From Candidatus Bostrichicola ureolyticus (GTDB taxonomy: Bacteria; Bacteroidota; Bacteroidia; Flavobacteriales; Blattabacteriaceae): a stretch of 64,000 nucleotides of DNA. The stretch is taken from NCBI GenBank assembly GCA_029851125.1, contig CP100319.1, positions 139,762 to 203,761 of the forward strand, given 5' to 3'. Each line of letters begins with the position of its first letter. Within the stretch, counting starts at the first letter, position 1. The notes beneath the pieces are model-generated. The model was not told the DNA's origin, searched no databases, and worked only from the letters and a program-made list of their open reading frames with translations. A program made the position numbers and the translations under genes. Positions 9,316 to 19,277 of this stretch are shown here, piece by piece.

Positions 9316-10547
9316 TTATATTTTTTTAAATAAAATACTAACATTATGTCCACCAAATCCCAAAGTATTAGACATACTTATATTTATATTTCTTTTTTGA
9401 GCTTTATTTTTAGTTAAATTTAACTTAGTATTTATATCAATATTAAAAATATTAATTGTAGGAGGTATAATACCTTTAGTAAATGGCAATATAGCTGCTA
9501 TAGTTTCTATAGCTCCAGCTGCACCTAATAAATGACCTGTCATTGATTTTGTTGAATTTATATTTATGTTATAAACATTTTCTGAAAATAGATGTTCAAT
9601 AGCTTTTATTTCTGTTCTATCTCCTAATATAGTAGACGTACCATGAGTATTTATGTGATCAACTTCTGAAGTAAGAATATTAGCATCTTCTAATGCATTT
9701 TTCATTGCATTTATTATTCCTATACCTGAAGGATTAGGAGTTGTTATATGATATGCGTCACTTGATAATCCTACTCCCTTTATTTCAGCATACATTTTAC
9801 TTCCTCTTGCTTTAGCATGTTCATATTCTTCAATGACAATACATCCAGCACCTTCACCTAAAACAAAACCATCTCTATCTCTATCAAAAGGACGAGAAGC
9901 TGTTTTATAATCATTATTTCGCGTAGATAAAGCATTTAATGCATTAAATCCACCAACACCACTATAGGTTATAGCAGATTCTGAACCACCAGAAATTATT
10001 ATATCAGCTTTTCCTAAACATATTAAGTGATATGCATCAACAATAGCATTAGCCGATGAAGCACATGCTGATACAGTTGCGTAATTAGGTCCACTAAATC
10101 CATTATTTATAGAAATAATTCCAGGAGTAATATCAATTATTATTTTAGGAATAAAAAATGGATTATATCTGTGTTTTTTTTTTTAAAAAAATTATACGTT
10201 TCTTGTTCAAAAGTGATAATACCTCCCAGACCTGAACCCCATATAACACCTATACGATCTTTATTTTTTTTATTTAAACCACTATCAATAATAGCTTCAT
10301 TAGAAGCTATTATACCATATTGGGTACATAAATCTAATTTACGTTGATTTTTTTTATCAAAAAAAACATCTTTATCATAATTTTTTATTTCACAAGCAAA
10401 TTTTGTTTTAAAATTTGTAGTATCAAAAGATCTAATTAAATTACAACCATTTTTTCCGTTAATTAATGAATTCCAATAATCATTAACATTATTTCCAATA
10501 GGAGTAAATGCTCCTAATCCTGTAATTACTACTCTTTTTAACTTCAT
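9316..10547 (-). CDS. fabF: 3-oxoacyl-ACP synthase II, frame broken at a poly-A run
   Basis: The first part (from ATG at 10547, which overlaps the acpP stop as ATGA) reads [18 protein letters not shown] and stays open to about residue 126. The second part is in another frame and continues [15 protein letters not shown] (active Cys), NTHGTST and NTLGFGGHN (both active His) to a normal stop. The break is inside 11 As (10174-10184, Ts on the plus strand). With 12 As the frame is restored and gives 410 residues, the normal length. FabF elongates fatty acids on ACP. Every catalytic residue is intact, so transcriptional slippage, a sequencing indel or very recent inactivation are all possible. Confidence 0.88.
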
Positions 10548-10798
10548 TTTTGACATTTTTCACTTTTATGTTTTTCTACTATATAAGAAATAGCATCACC
10601 TACAGTAGAAATTTTTTCTGCATCTTCATCAGAAATTTCAATATTAAATTCTTTTTCAAATTCCATAATAATTTCAACTTGATCTAACGAATCTGCACCT
10701 AAATCATTAGCAAAATTAGAGGATGTAGTAATTTCATTTTCATCAACTCCTAGTTTTTCTACAATAATAGCTTTTACTATTGAGGAAATATCTGACAT
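10544..10798 (-). CDS. acpP: Acyl carrier protein
   Basis: An 84-residue acidic protein with the phosphopantetheine site [11 protein letters not shown] (Ser in DSL) and the usual four-helix pattern. It carries acyl chains in fatty-acid and lipid A synthesis. The C-terminal tail (KHKSEKCQK) is slightly longer than usual. It is followed directly by fabF with a 4-base ATGA overlap, which supports coupling and makes 10547 the likely fabF start. Confidence 0.97.
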   Translation of the reverse strand: MSDISSIVKAIIVEKLGVDENEITTSSNFANDLGADSLDQVEIIMEFEKEFNIEISDEDAEKISTVGDAISYIVEKHKSEKCQK

Positions 10799-10843
10799 AT
10801 ATTTATATTTAGTATTATTATATACAAATGTAATAAAGAAATA

Positions 10844-12603
<1,760 letters not shown>

Positions 12604-12648
12604 TTATTAAATTAAATTTATTTAAAATAATTATCAATAATATAAAAT

Positions 12649-13203
12649 ATGGAAGAATTAAATTCAATAATAAATAATAGCAAAATAGAAATGCAAAAAT
12701 ATTTATTAGTTTTGAAAAAAAAATTTTCTCATATAAGAGCTGGAAAAGCTCATCCATCAATGCTTGAAGGAATAAAAGTTGAATATTATGGTAACATTAT
12801 TCCTTTGAATAAAATAGCTAATATAAGTGTTTTAGATGCAATGACTTTAGTTATACAACCTTGGGAAATTTCTACATTATCTAATATTAATAAAGCCATT
12901 ATAAATGCAAATATAGGTTTAATGCCATCTAATAATGGAGAATTATTACATATTAGATTACCTTTTCTTACTGAAGAAGGAAGAAAAGAATTAGTAAAAA
13001 AAGTTAAATACGAGTCTGAAAAATCTAAAATAGATATTCGTAATGTTCGTAAAAATGCTAATAAATATTTAAAAAAAACCCAAGGAATATCTGAAGATAT
13101 ATTAAAAAATATAGAAAATAAAATACAAGAACTTACTAACGAATATATAAATATTATTGATAATTTATCAAAATTAAAAGAAAAAGAAATATTAACAGTT
13201 TAA
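12649..13203 (+). CDS. frr: Ribosome recycling factor
   Basis: A 184-residue protein of normal family length. The conserved segments HIRAGKAHPSML, YYGNIIPLNKIANISV and RLPFLTEEGRKELVKK are all present. With EF-G it splits post-termination ribosomes. pyrH, its usual upstream neighbour, is absent. It is followed 15 bases later by asnS. Confidence 0.97.
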   Translation: MEELNSIINNSKIEMQKYLLVLKKKFSHIRAGKAHPSMLEGIKVEYYGNIIPLNKIANISVLDAMTLVIQPWEISTLSNINKAIINANIGLMPSNNGELLHIRLPFLTEEGRKELVKKVKYESEKSKIDIRNVRKNANKYLKKTQGISEDILKNIENKIQELTNEYINIIDNLSKLKEKEILTV

Positions 13204-13218
13204 AAGAAGAAAAAAATA

Positions 13219-14571
13219 ATGAATATTAAAAATATTTTATCTAATAAAGATAAAATGATATCCAAAGATATAGTTATAAAAGGGTGGGTACGTGCTTTTC
13301 GTAGTTTTAGATTTATTGAAGTTAATGATGGGTCTACATGGAAAAATATACAAATTTTTATTGATAATAATTTTGATAAATCATTTTTAAAAAAAATTAA
13401 TATTAACGCTTCAATTGAAGTAAATGGAATAATTGTAAATAGTAAAGGAAAAAAACAAGATATAGAAATCTATGCTAAATCAATTCATATTTTTTGTTCA
13501 TCTGATATAAAAGAATTACAAAAAACTATTTTACAACCTAAAAATCATAGTCTTAAAAAACTTCGTGAACAAGCACATTTACGTTTTAGGACTAATATTT
13601 TTAGTGCTATTATGCGAATACGTCATAATTTAGCTTTTGCTATTCACAAGTTTTTTAATGATAAAGGATTTTATTATATTCACACTCCAATTATTACTTC
13701 TATAGATGCTGAAGGTGCTGGAAAAATGTTTCGTGTAACAACATTAGATAATTTTGATAAAAAAATTGATTTTTTTGGAAAAACTACATATTTAACAGTT
13801 TCTGGACAATTAGAAGCAGAAGCTGCTGCTTTAGCTTTAGGAAAAGTGTATACTTTTGGTCCAACTTTTAGGGCAGAAAATTCTAATACATATAGACATT
13901 TATCTGAATTCTGGATGATAGAACCTGAAATAGCTTTTTATGAATTGAATGAAACTATTCAGTTAGCAATAAAATTTTTGAAATTTATTATTTTGTTTGT
14001 AACAAAATACTGTTCAGAAGATTTAATTTTTTTAAATGATTTTAATCAAAAAATAAAAAAACAAAATACAATTAATTATTTAGAATCAATTTTAAACAAA
14101 CCTTTTGAAATAATTAGTTATACTAAAGCTATAAATATATTACAAAAAAAATATTCTAATATAGTTTGGGGTATTGATTTACAATCTGAACATGAAAAAT
14201 ACTTAGTAGAAAAATATTTTAAATCACCAGTTATAATATTTGATTATCCCGAAAAAATAAAAGCTTTTTATATGCGTATAAATAAAGATGAAAAAACTGT
14301 TAGTGCTATGGATATACTTTTACCTAATGTAGGTGAAATAATAGGAGGATCTCAACGTGAAGAACGTTATGATATTTTATATAAACGTATTCATAAAATG
14401 AATATTGATATTAATAATATTAAATGGTATTTAGACACTAGACGATTTGGATCTGTTCCCCATAGTGGATTTGGTTTAGGTTTTGATAGATTAGTTCAAT
14501 TTGTTACATGTATGAGTAATATACGTGATGTTATTCCTTTTCCTAGAATACCTGGCAATGCAGAATTTTAA
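13219..14571 (+). CDS. asnS: Asparaginyl-tRNA synthetase
   Basis: A 450-residue class IIb synthetase. The N-terminal OB fold (GWVRAFRSFRFIEVNDGS) binds the anticodon. The catalytic domain shows FRAENSNTYRHLSEFWMIEPEIAF (motif 2) and GFGLGFDRLVQF (motif 3). It charges tRNA-Asn in the cytoplasm. In the usual flavobacterial layout asnS directly precedes rpoN, as seen here with a 12-base gap. Confidence 0.97.
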   Translation: MNIKNILSNKDKMISKDIVIKGWVRAFRSFRFIEVNDGSTWKNIQIFIDNNFDKSFLKKININASIEVNGIIVNSKGKKQDIEIYAKSIHIFCSSDIKELQKTILQPKNHSLKKLREQAHLRFRTNIFSAIMRIRHNLAFAIHKFFNDKGFYYIHTPIITSIDAEGAGKMFRVTTLDNFDKKIDFFGKTTYLTVSGQLEAEAAALALGKVYTFGPTFRAENSNTYRHLSEFWMIEPEIAFYELNETIQLAIKFLKFIILFVTKYCSEDLIFLNDFNQKIKKQNTINYLESILNKPFEIISYTKAINILQKKYSNIVWGIDLQSEHEKYLVEKYFKSPVIIFDYPEKIKAFYMRINKDEKTVSAMDILLPNVGEIIGGSQREERYDILYKRIHKMNIDINNIKWYLDTRRFGSVPHSGFGLGFDRLVQFVTCMSNIRDVIPFPRIPGNAEF

Positions 14572-14583
14572 AATTTTTTTTTT

Positions 14584-15957
14584 ATGTTAAAAGAAATATC
14601 ATATCAAAAATTAGAAACAAAACTTTCTCCACAACAAATTCAATTAATGAAATTAGTTCAGTTACCTACATTAGCTTTTGAAGAAAGAATAATTCAAGAA
14701 TTGGAAGAAAACCCAGCAATAGAACAAGAAGAAATAGAACAAGAAGAAATAGAACAAGAAGAAATAGAACAAGAAGAAGAACAAAATAAAGATTATCAAT
14801 CAAATAAGATTAATAAGATAAACTATTTAGAATCTGTAAGAACTTTACCTAATATAAGTTTATATGAACATTTAAAAAATCAATTACAAATATTCTTTTT
14901 AAAAAAAGAAGATTATATTATAACTAAGTTTATTATAGGATCTTTAGATAAAGATGGTTATTTACGAAGATCTGTTGAAAGTCTAGCAAATGATTTAACA
15001 TTATTATTTAATATAAAAATTAATATTTATAAAATAGAACAATTAATTTGTGATTATATTCACAAATTAGAGCCTTATGGAATAGGAGCTAGAAATTTAC
15101 AAGAATGTTTAATTTTACAATTAAATAATAAATATAAAACCCATTCAATTGATTTAGCAACAAAAATTATTAAAAATTCTTTTAAAGAATTTTATAAAAA
15201 TCATTATGAACAAATAATGCAAAAATTTTCTATTTCTAAATATCAACTTAAGGAAGCTATTTATGAAATTAAAAAATTAAATCCAAAACCAGGAATAATT
15301 TATTCTGAATTAAATAATACAAATTATATAATTCCTGATTTTATTGTTAATAATATTAATGGAAAAATAGAATTATCATTAAATAATATAAATACTCCTA
15401 AATTAAAAATATCATCTTCATATATTAAAATGTTAAAACATTACAAAAATAAAAAAAATAATACTTTTTTTTTTATTAAAAAAAAAATTGAAACAGCTAA
15501 ATTTTTTATAAATGCTATAAAACAACGTGAAAATACATTATTGTTAACAATGAGTGCAATTATAAATTTACAAAAAGAATATTTTATTACTGGTGATAAA
15601 TTAAAAATAAAACCTATGATATTAAAAGATATTTCAAATAAAATTGGAATGGATATATCTACTATATCTCGCGTAGTTAATAGCAAATATGTATATACAG
15701 AATATGGTACATTTTTAATTAAAAATCTTTTTTCTGACAAATTCATTAATGAAAAAGGCAAAGAAATATCAACTATAGAAGTAAAAAAAATATTAATTGA
15801 TTCTATTAATGAAGAAGATAAAAATAAACCTTTTACTGATAAAAATTTAAGTTTTATATTAAAAAATAAAGGATATCCTATTGCTAGACGGACTATCTCT
15901 AAATATAGAGAACAACTTAATATTCCAGTTGCTAGATTAAGAAAATCATTTTATTAA
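14584..15957 (+). CDS. rpoN: RNA polymerase sigma-54 factor
   Basis: A 457-residue sigma-54. Region I at the N-terminus is glutamine/leucine-rich (LSPQQIQLMKLVQLP, LEENPAIEQ). A core-binding middle domain follows, and the C-terminal RpoN box reads ARRTISKYREQLNIP. Sigma-54 recognises -24/-12 promoters and needs an AAA+ activator; one candidate is at 58231. The acidic region II contains four exact 15-base repeats coding for I-E-Q-E-E (14719-14778). A working sigma-54 is uncommon in such a reduced genome. Confidence 0.96.
   Translation: MLKEISYQKLETKLSPQQIQLMKLVQLPTLAFEERIIQELEENPAIEQEEIEQEEIEQEEIEQEEEQNKDYQSNKINKINYLESVRTLPNISLYEHLKNQLQIFFLKKEDYIITKFIIGSLDKDGYLRRSVESLANDLTLLFNIKINIYKIEQLICDYIHKLEPYGIGARNLQECLILQLNNKYKTHSIDLATKIIKNSFKEFYKNHYEQIMQKFSISKYQLKEAIYEIKKLNPKPGIIYSELNNTNYIIPDFIVNNINGKIELSLNNINTPKLKISSSYIKMLKHYKNKKNNTFFFIKKKIETAKFFINAIKQRENTLLLTMSAIINLQKEYFITGDKLKIKPMILKDISNKIGMDISTISRVVNSKYVYTEYGTFLIKNLFSDKFINEKGKEISTIEVKKILIDSINEEDKNKPFTDKNLSFILKNKGYPIARRTISKYREQLNIPVARLRKSFY
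14719..14778 (+). repeat. 4 x 15-base tandem repeat inside rpoN
   Basis: Four exact copies of ATAGAACAAGAAGAA encode an IEQEE repeat in the acidic region II of sigma-54. The unit is a multiple of three, so copy-number change would keep the frame. Confidence 0.95.
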
Positions 15958-15963
15958 AATTCT

Positions 15964-16048
15964 GGAGAGATGGCCGAGTGGTTTAAGGCGCACGTCTGGA
16001 AAGCGTGTTCATTTTATTATGTCAAGGGTTCGAATCCCTTTCTCTCCG
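15964..16048 (+). tRNA. tRNA-Ser (GGA)
   Basis: The acceptor stem GGAGAGA pairs with TCTCTCC. The anticodon arm is CACGT-CTGGAAA-GCGTG with anticodon GGA. A long variable arm is followed by the T-arm (GGGTTCGAATCCC). A class II tRNA for UCC/UCU serine codons; CCA is not encoded. Confidence 0.96.
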
Positions 16049-16073
16049 CTTATTTTTTCTATACGCTTTTTAG

Positions 16074-16161
16074 TGCAGGTGAAGGGATTTGAACCCTCAT
16101 GCTTCTTAATTAAGCACCAGATTCTAATTCTGGCGTGTTTTCCAAATTTCACCACACCTGC
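16074..16161 (-). tRNA. tRNA-Leu (UAG)
   Basis: On the minus strand GCAGGTG pairs with CACCTGC. The anticodon arm CCAGA-ATTAGAA-TCTGG gives anticodon TAG for CUN leucine codons. It has a long class II variable arm and the T-arm GGGTTCAAATCCC. It lies close to the 3' end of the RNase G/E gene. Confidence 0.96.
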
Positions 16162-16166
16162 GTAGT

Positions 16167-17657
16167 TTAATTTTTAAATTCAAAGAAAATATTATTATTA
16201 TAATCAACAAATTTATATTCTAAATATTTAAAAGAATATCTAGGAATTATTTTAATCCATTTTTTATATTTAAAAAACCATTTTAATTGAATAGAAAACA
16301 AACCTTTTTGTAAATAAGCTGCTATAAAAGGATGTATGTGCAAAATGATTCTATTATGATTAATAACATTTATTAGAGATTCTATATAATTAATATGCGC
16401 TATTGGAGATTCTACTACTTGATTAGGATTAGGTTCAGTAGTATTTATATTTAATTCTTGCCGTACACGTTGACGTGTTATTTGTATTAAACAAAATTTG
16501 CTAAGAGGTAATATTTTATGTTTAGCTTTATCATTTTTCATTTCATATTTTATATGTTCATAAAGTTTTTTTCTATGATCATATAAATACATATCTATAG
16601 CATCAATTACTATAATACCTCCCATATCTCTCAAACGAATTTGTCTAGCTATTTCAGTAGCAGCTATAATATTAATTTCTAATGCTGTGTTTTCTTTACT
16701 ACCATTAATATGAATTCCACTATTAATATCAATTACATGAAGTGCTTCAGTATGTTCAATTACCAAATAGGCACCTTTAGTAAGAGGAACATTTTTACCA
16801 AACAAAATTTTTATTTGTTTTTCTATACCATATTTTTCAAATATAGGAGTTATACCATTATAATATTTAATTATATTAGTTTTATGGGGTGCAATAATAG
16901 AAATATTAGTATAAATATCTTTATAAAGAGACTCATCATCACAAATTATTGAAGTATAATCATCATTAAAAGTATCTCTTAATATACAAGATGCTTTATC
17001 TTTTTCACTTAATAGTTTATATGGTATTTCTGTTTCTGATTTTTTAACAATCATATTAACTACATTGTTCCATTTATTTATTAAATAATTTATATCTTTT
17101 TTAAAAGAATCAATTTTTTTTTTACCAGCAATTGTTCTAATAATAATTCCAAAATTTTTAGGTTTTATATTTTTAATAATTGATATTAATCGATGTCTTT
17201 CTTTATTATCTTTAATTTTTTTTGAAATTAAAATTTTGTCTAAAAAAGGCATAAGTATTAAATATCTACCAGCAATAGATATTTCAGCAGTCAGTCTATG
17301 ACCTTTATTAGAAATAGGTTCTTTTGTTATTTGTACTAAAATTTTTTGTCCAGTGTGTAATAAATCTGTTATTAGTCCTTTATTTTCTAAATTTATTGAT
17401 GACTTATTAAATAAATTTATTGATGACTTAAATTGAGGCCCTAAATCTTGATAATGTAAAAATGCATCTTTGGATGATCCAATATTAATAAATGCTGCAT
17501 TTATACCTATAGCTATAGTTTTGACTATTCCTACATAAAGATCTCCTACAGAAAATTTATTATTAATATTTTCACGATGAAGTTCTGTTAATTTTCCATT
17601 TTCTATAATAGCTATTATAACTCCTTTTTTAGTGCTTATTATTAACTCTTTGCTCAT
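16167..17657 (-). CDS. rng: Ribonuclease G/E family endoribonuclease
   Basis: A 496-residue RNase G/E-type enzyme. The N-terminal S1 domain contains GDLYVGIVKTIAIGINAAFINIG. The catalytic region has VIDINSG and GGIIVIDAIDM, which supply the metal-binding aspartates, and IARQIRLRDMGG. It processes rRNA and mRNA ends. The CPxC zinc link of E. coli RNase E/G is absent; NTTEPNPNQ lies there instead, as in flavobacterial homologues. The 29-residue protein at 17688-17777 lies just upstream, an arrangement common in Bacteroidota. Confidence 0.95.
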   Translation of the reverse strand: MSKELIISTKKGVIIAIIENGKLTELHRENINNKFSVGDLYVGIVKTIAIGINAAFINIGSSKDAFLHYQDLGPQFKSSINLFNKSSINLENKGLITDLLHTGQKILVQITKEPISNKGHRLTAEISIAGRYLILMPFLDKILISKKIKDNKERHRLISIIKNIKPKNFGIIIRTIAGKKKIDSFKKDINYLINKWNNVVNMIVKKSETEIPYKLLSEKDKASCILRDTFNDDYTSIICDDESLYKDIYTNISIIAPHKTNIIKYYNGITPIFEKYGIEKQIKILFGKNVPLTKGAYLVIEHTEALHVIDINSGIHINGSKENTALEINIIAATEIARQIRLRDMGGIIVIDAIDMYLYDHRKKLYEHIKYEMKNDKAKHKILPLSKFCLIQITRQRVRQELNINTTEPNPNQVVESPIAHINYIESLINVINHNRIILHIHPFIAAYLQKGLFSIQLKWFFKYKKWIKIIPRYSFKYLEYKFVDYNNNIFFEFKN

Positions 17658-17687
17658 TTTTATTTAACTAACACAAAAACTTTTTAT

Positions 17688-17777
17688 TTATTTTTTTTTA
17701 TGTCTATTTTTTCTACTTCTTTTTTTTCTTTTATGGGTAGCAATTTTATGTTTTTTTCTTTTTTTTCCATTAGGCAT
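17688..17777 (-). CDS. Very small highly basic protein (29 residues)
   Basis: Begins MPNGKKRKKHKIATHKRKK and ends with RHKKK; about two thirds of the residues are Lys, Arg or His. Bacteroidota encode a nearly identical peptide directly upstream of RNase G/E, so the gene is likely real despite its size. The composition suggests RNA or ribosome binding, but I cannot name a function. The stop is about 30 bases before the rng start on the same strand. Confidence 0.75.
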   Translation of the reverse strand: MPNGKKRKKHKIATHKRKKRSRKNRHKKK

Positions 17778-17886
17778 AATTATGCATTATTTATTTTTAA
17801 TTGAATTATGTACTACAAAAATAATTTGTATAATAATCTACAATTATAGCATTTTTTAATTTAAATTATATTTAATTTTTAATTAA

Positions 17887-19176
17887 TTGATTAATTATTT
17901 TATTTACATTATAATATTATTATTATTATCGGCTATAATATCCGCTTCTGAAATAGCATTTTTTTCTCTTAATAAAAAACAACTTGAAAAAGAGAAAAAA
18001 AAAGATCTTACTAAAGCTAATATTGTAATAAATATTATTAATAATAGGAAAAAACTTTTAGCTGCTCTTATTATATCACATAATTTTTTAAATATTGGAA
18101 TAGTTATATTTTCTTCTTATTTAATAAATAAATATTTTACTTTTCCAGATATAAATATTTATATATTTAAATATAAAATATTTTTTTCTTTAAAATTTTT
18201 ATTTGAAGTAGTAGGAATAACTTTTATATTACTTTTATTTGTAGAAATAATACCTAAAATATATGCTAGTCTTGATAATTTCAAATTAGCTGTATTTATG
18301 TCAAAACCTATTCATATTATTATGATATTATTAAATCCTTTAATATATATTATGATGATAATATCAAATTATATAGAAAAATGGATAGGTAAAAAACAAA
18401 ATAAACTTTCTTTATATCAACTTTCACAAGCTTTAAAAATTACTATAAATAAAAAATATGATAAAGATATACTATTTCTTAGAAAAATAGTTCATTTTGG
18501 AAATATTGAAACACGTCAGATAATGACTCCACGTATAGATATTTTTGCTTTAAATTATAATACTTATTATGCTGATGTACTAAAAATAATTATATCAGAA
18601 GGATATTCTCGTGTTCCTGTTTATAAAGAAAATATTGACAATATTGTTGGTATTTTATTTGTTAAAGACCTTTTACCATTTATTAATGAAATAAATTATA
18701 ATTGGAATCAACTGATACATTTACCTTTTTTTATACCCGAAAATAAAAAATTAGACGATCTATTAAAAGATTTTAAAGATAAAAAAATTCATTTAGCTAT
18801 TGTTGTTGATGAATATGGAGGTACTTGTGGATTAGTCACATTTGAAGATGTAATTGAAGAAATTATAGGTGATATAAAAGATGAATATGATGAAGAAAAT
18901 ATTTCTTATTTTAAAGAAGAATACAATAATAAGTATATTTTTGATGGTAAAATATCATTAATAGATTTTTATCGTTTTATGCAAATAAAAGAAGAAGAAG
19001 AAGATATATTTGAAAAATATAAAGGAAATGCAGATACTTTAGGAGGTTTTGTAATGCAACTAAACAAAAAATTTCCAATAATAAAACAACAAATAAATTT
19101 TTTTAATTATACATTTATAATCAAAGAAGTTGATAAAAAAAGAATAAAAAGTATAGAAGTAATTAGAAAAACTTAA
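17887..19176 (+). CDS. CNNM/CBS-domain membrane protein, GldE-like
   Basis: A 429-residue inner-membrane protein. It has a DUF21/CNNM domain with several membrane spans (residues 1-165), two CBS motifs (RQIMTPRIDIFALN and LAIVVDEYGGTCGLVTFEDVIEEIIGDI) and a C-terminal CorC/HlyC-type domain ending near 425. Related proteins are divalent-cation transporters; in Flavobacterium the relative GldE is linked to gliding. The start codon is TTG at 17887; no upstream ATG fits. Gliding is not expected in an endosymbiont, so an ion-transport role is more likely. Confidence 0.83.
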   Translation: MINYFIYIIILLLLSAIISASEIAFFSLNKKQLEKEKKKDLTKANIVINIINNRKKLLAALIISHNFLNIGIVIFSSYLINKYFTFPDINIYIFKYKIFFSLKFLFEVVGITFILLLFVEIIPKIYASLDNFKLAVFMSKPIHIIMILLNPLIYIMMIISNYIEKWIGKKQNKLSLYQLSQALKITINKKYDKDILFLRKIVHFGNIETRQIMTPRIDIFALNYNTYYADVLKIIISEGYSRVPVYKENIDNIVGILFVKDLLPFINEINYNWNQLIHLPFFIPENKKLDDLLKDFKDKKIHLAIVVDEYGGTCGLVTFEDVIEEIIGDIKDEYDEENISYFKEEYNNKYIFDGKISLIDFYRFMQIKEEEEDIFEKYKGNADTLGGFVMQLNKKFPIIKQQINFFNYTFIIKEVDKKRIKSIEVIRKT

Positions 19177-19181
19177 AATAG

Positions 19182-19255
19182 TGGTCCCAGTTGGAATTGA
19201 ACCAACGACCCCCTGATTATGAGTCAGGTGCTCTAACCAACTGAGCTATGAGACC
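19182..19255 (-). tRNA. tRNA-Ile2 (CAT, probably lysidine-modified)
   Basis: On the minus strand GGTCTCA pairs with TGGGACC (one G-T pair) and the anticodon loop CTCATAA has anticodon CAT. The sequence around it (GACTCATAATC, GGTCGTTGGTTCAA) resembles tRNA-Ile2 rather than elongator tRNA-Met. If so, C34 would be changed to lysidine by TilS and the tRNA would read AUA, a very common codon in this genome. The Ile/Met identity is inferred. Confidence 0.85.
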
Positions 19256-19277
19256 ATATAAAATATATATAATATAT

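Noticed and set aside
19182-19255. Elongator tRNA-Met for the CAT tRNA before valS
   Set aside because: The residues around the anticodon and the D- and T-arms fit tRNA-Ile2 better; this remains an inference.
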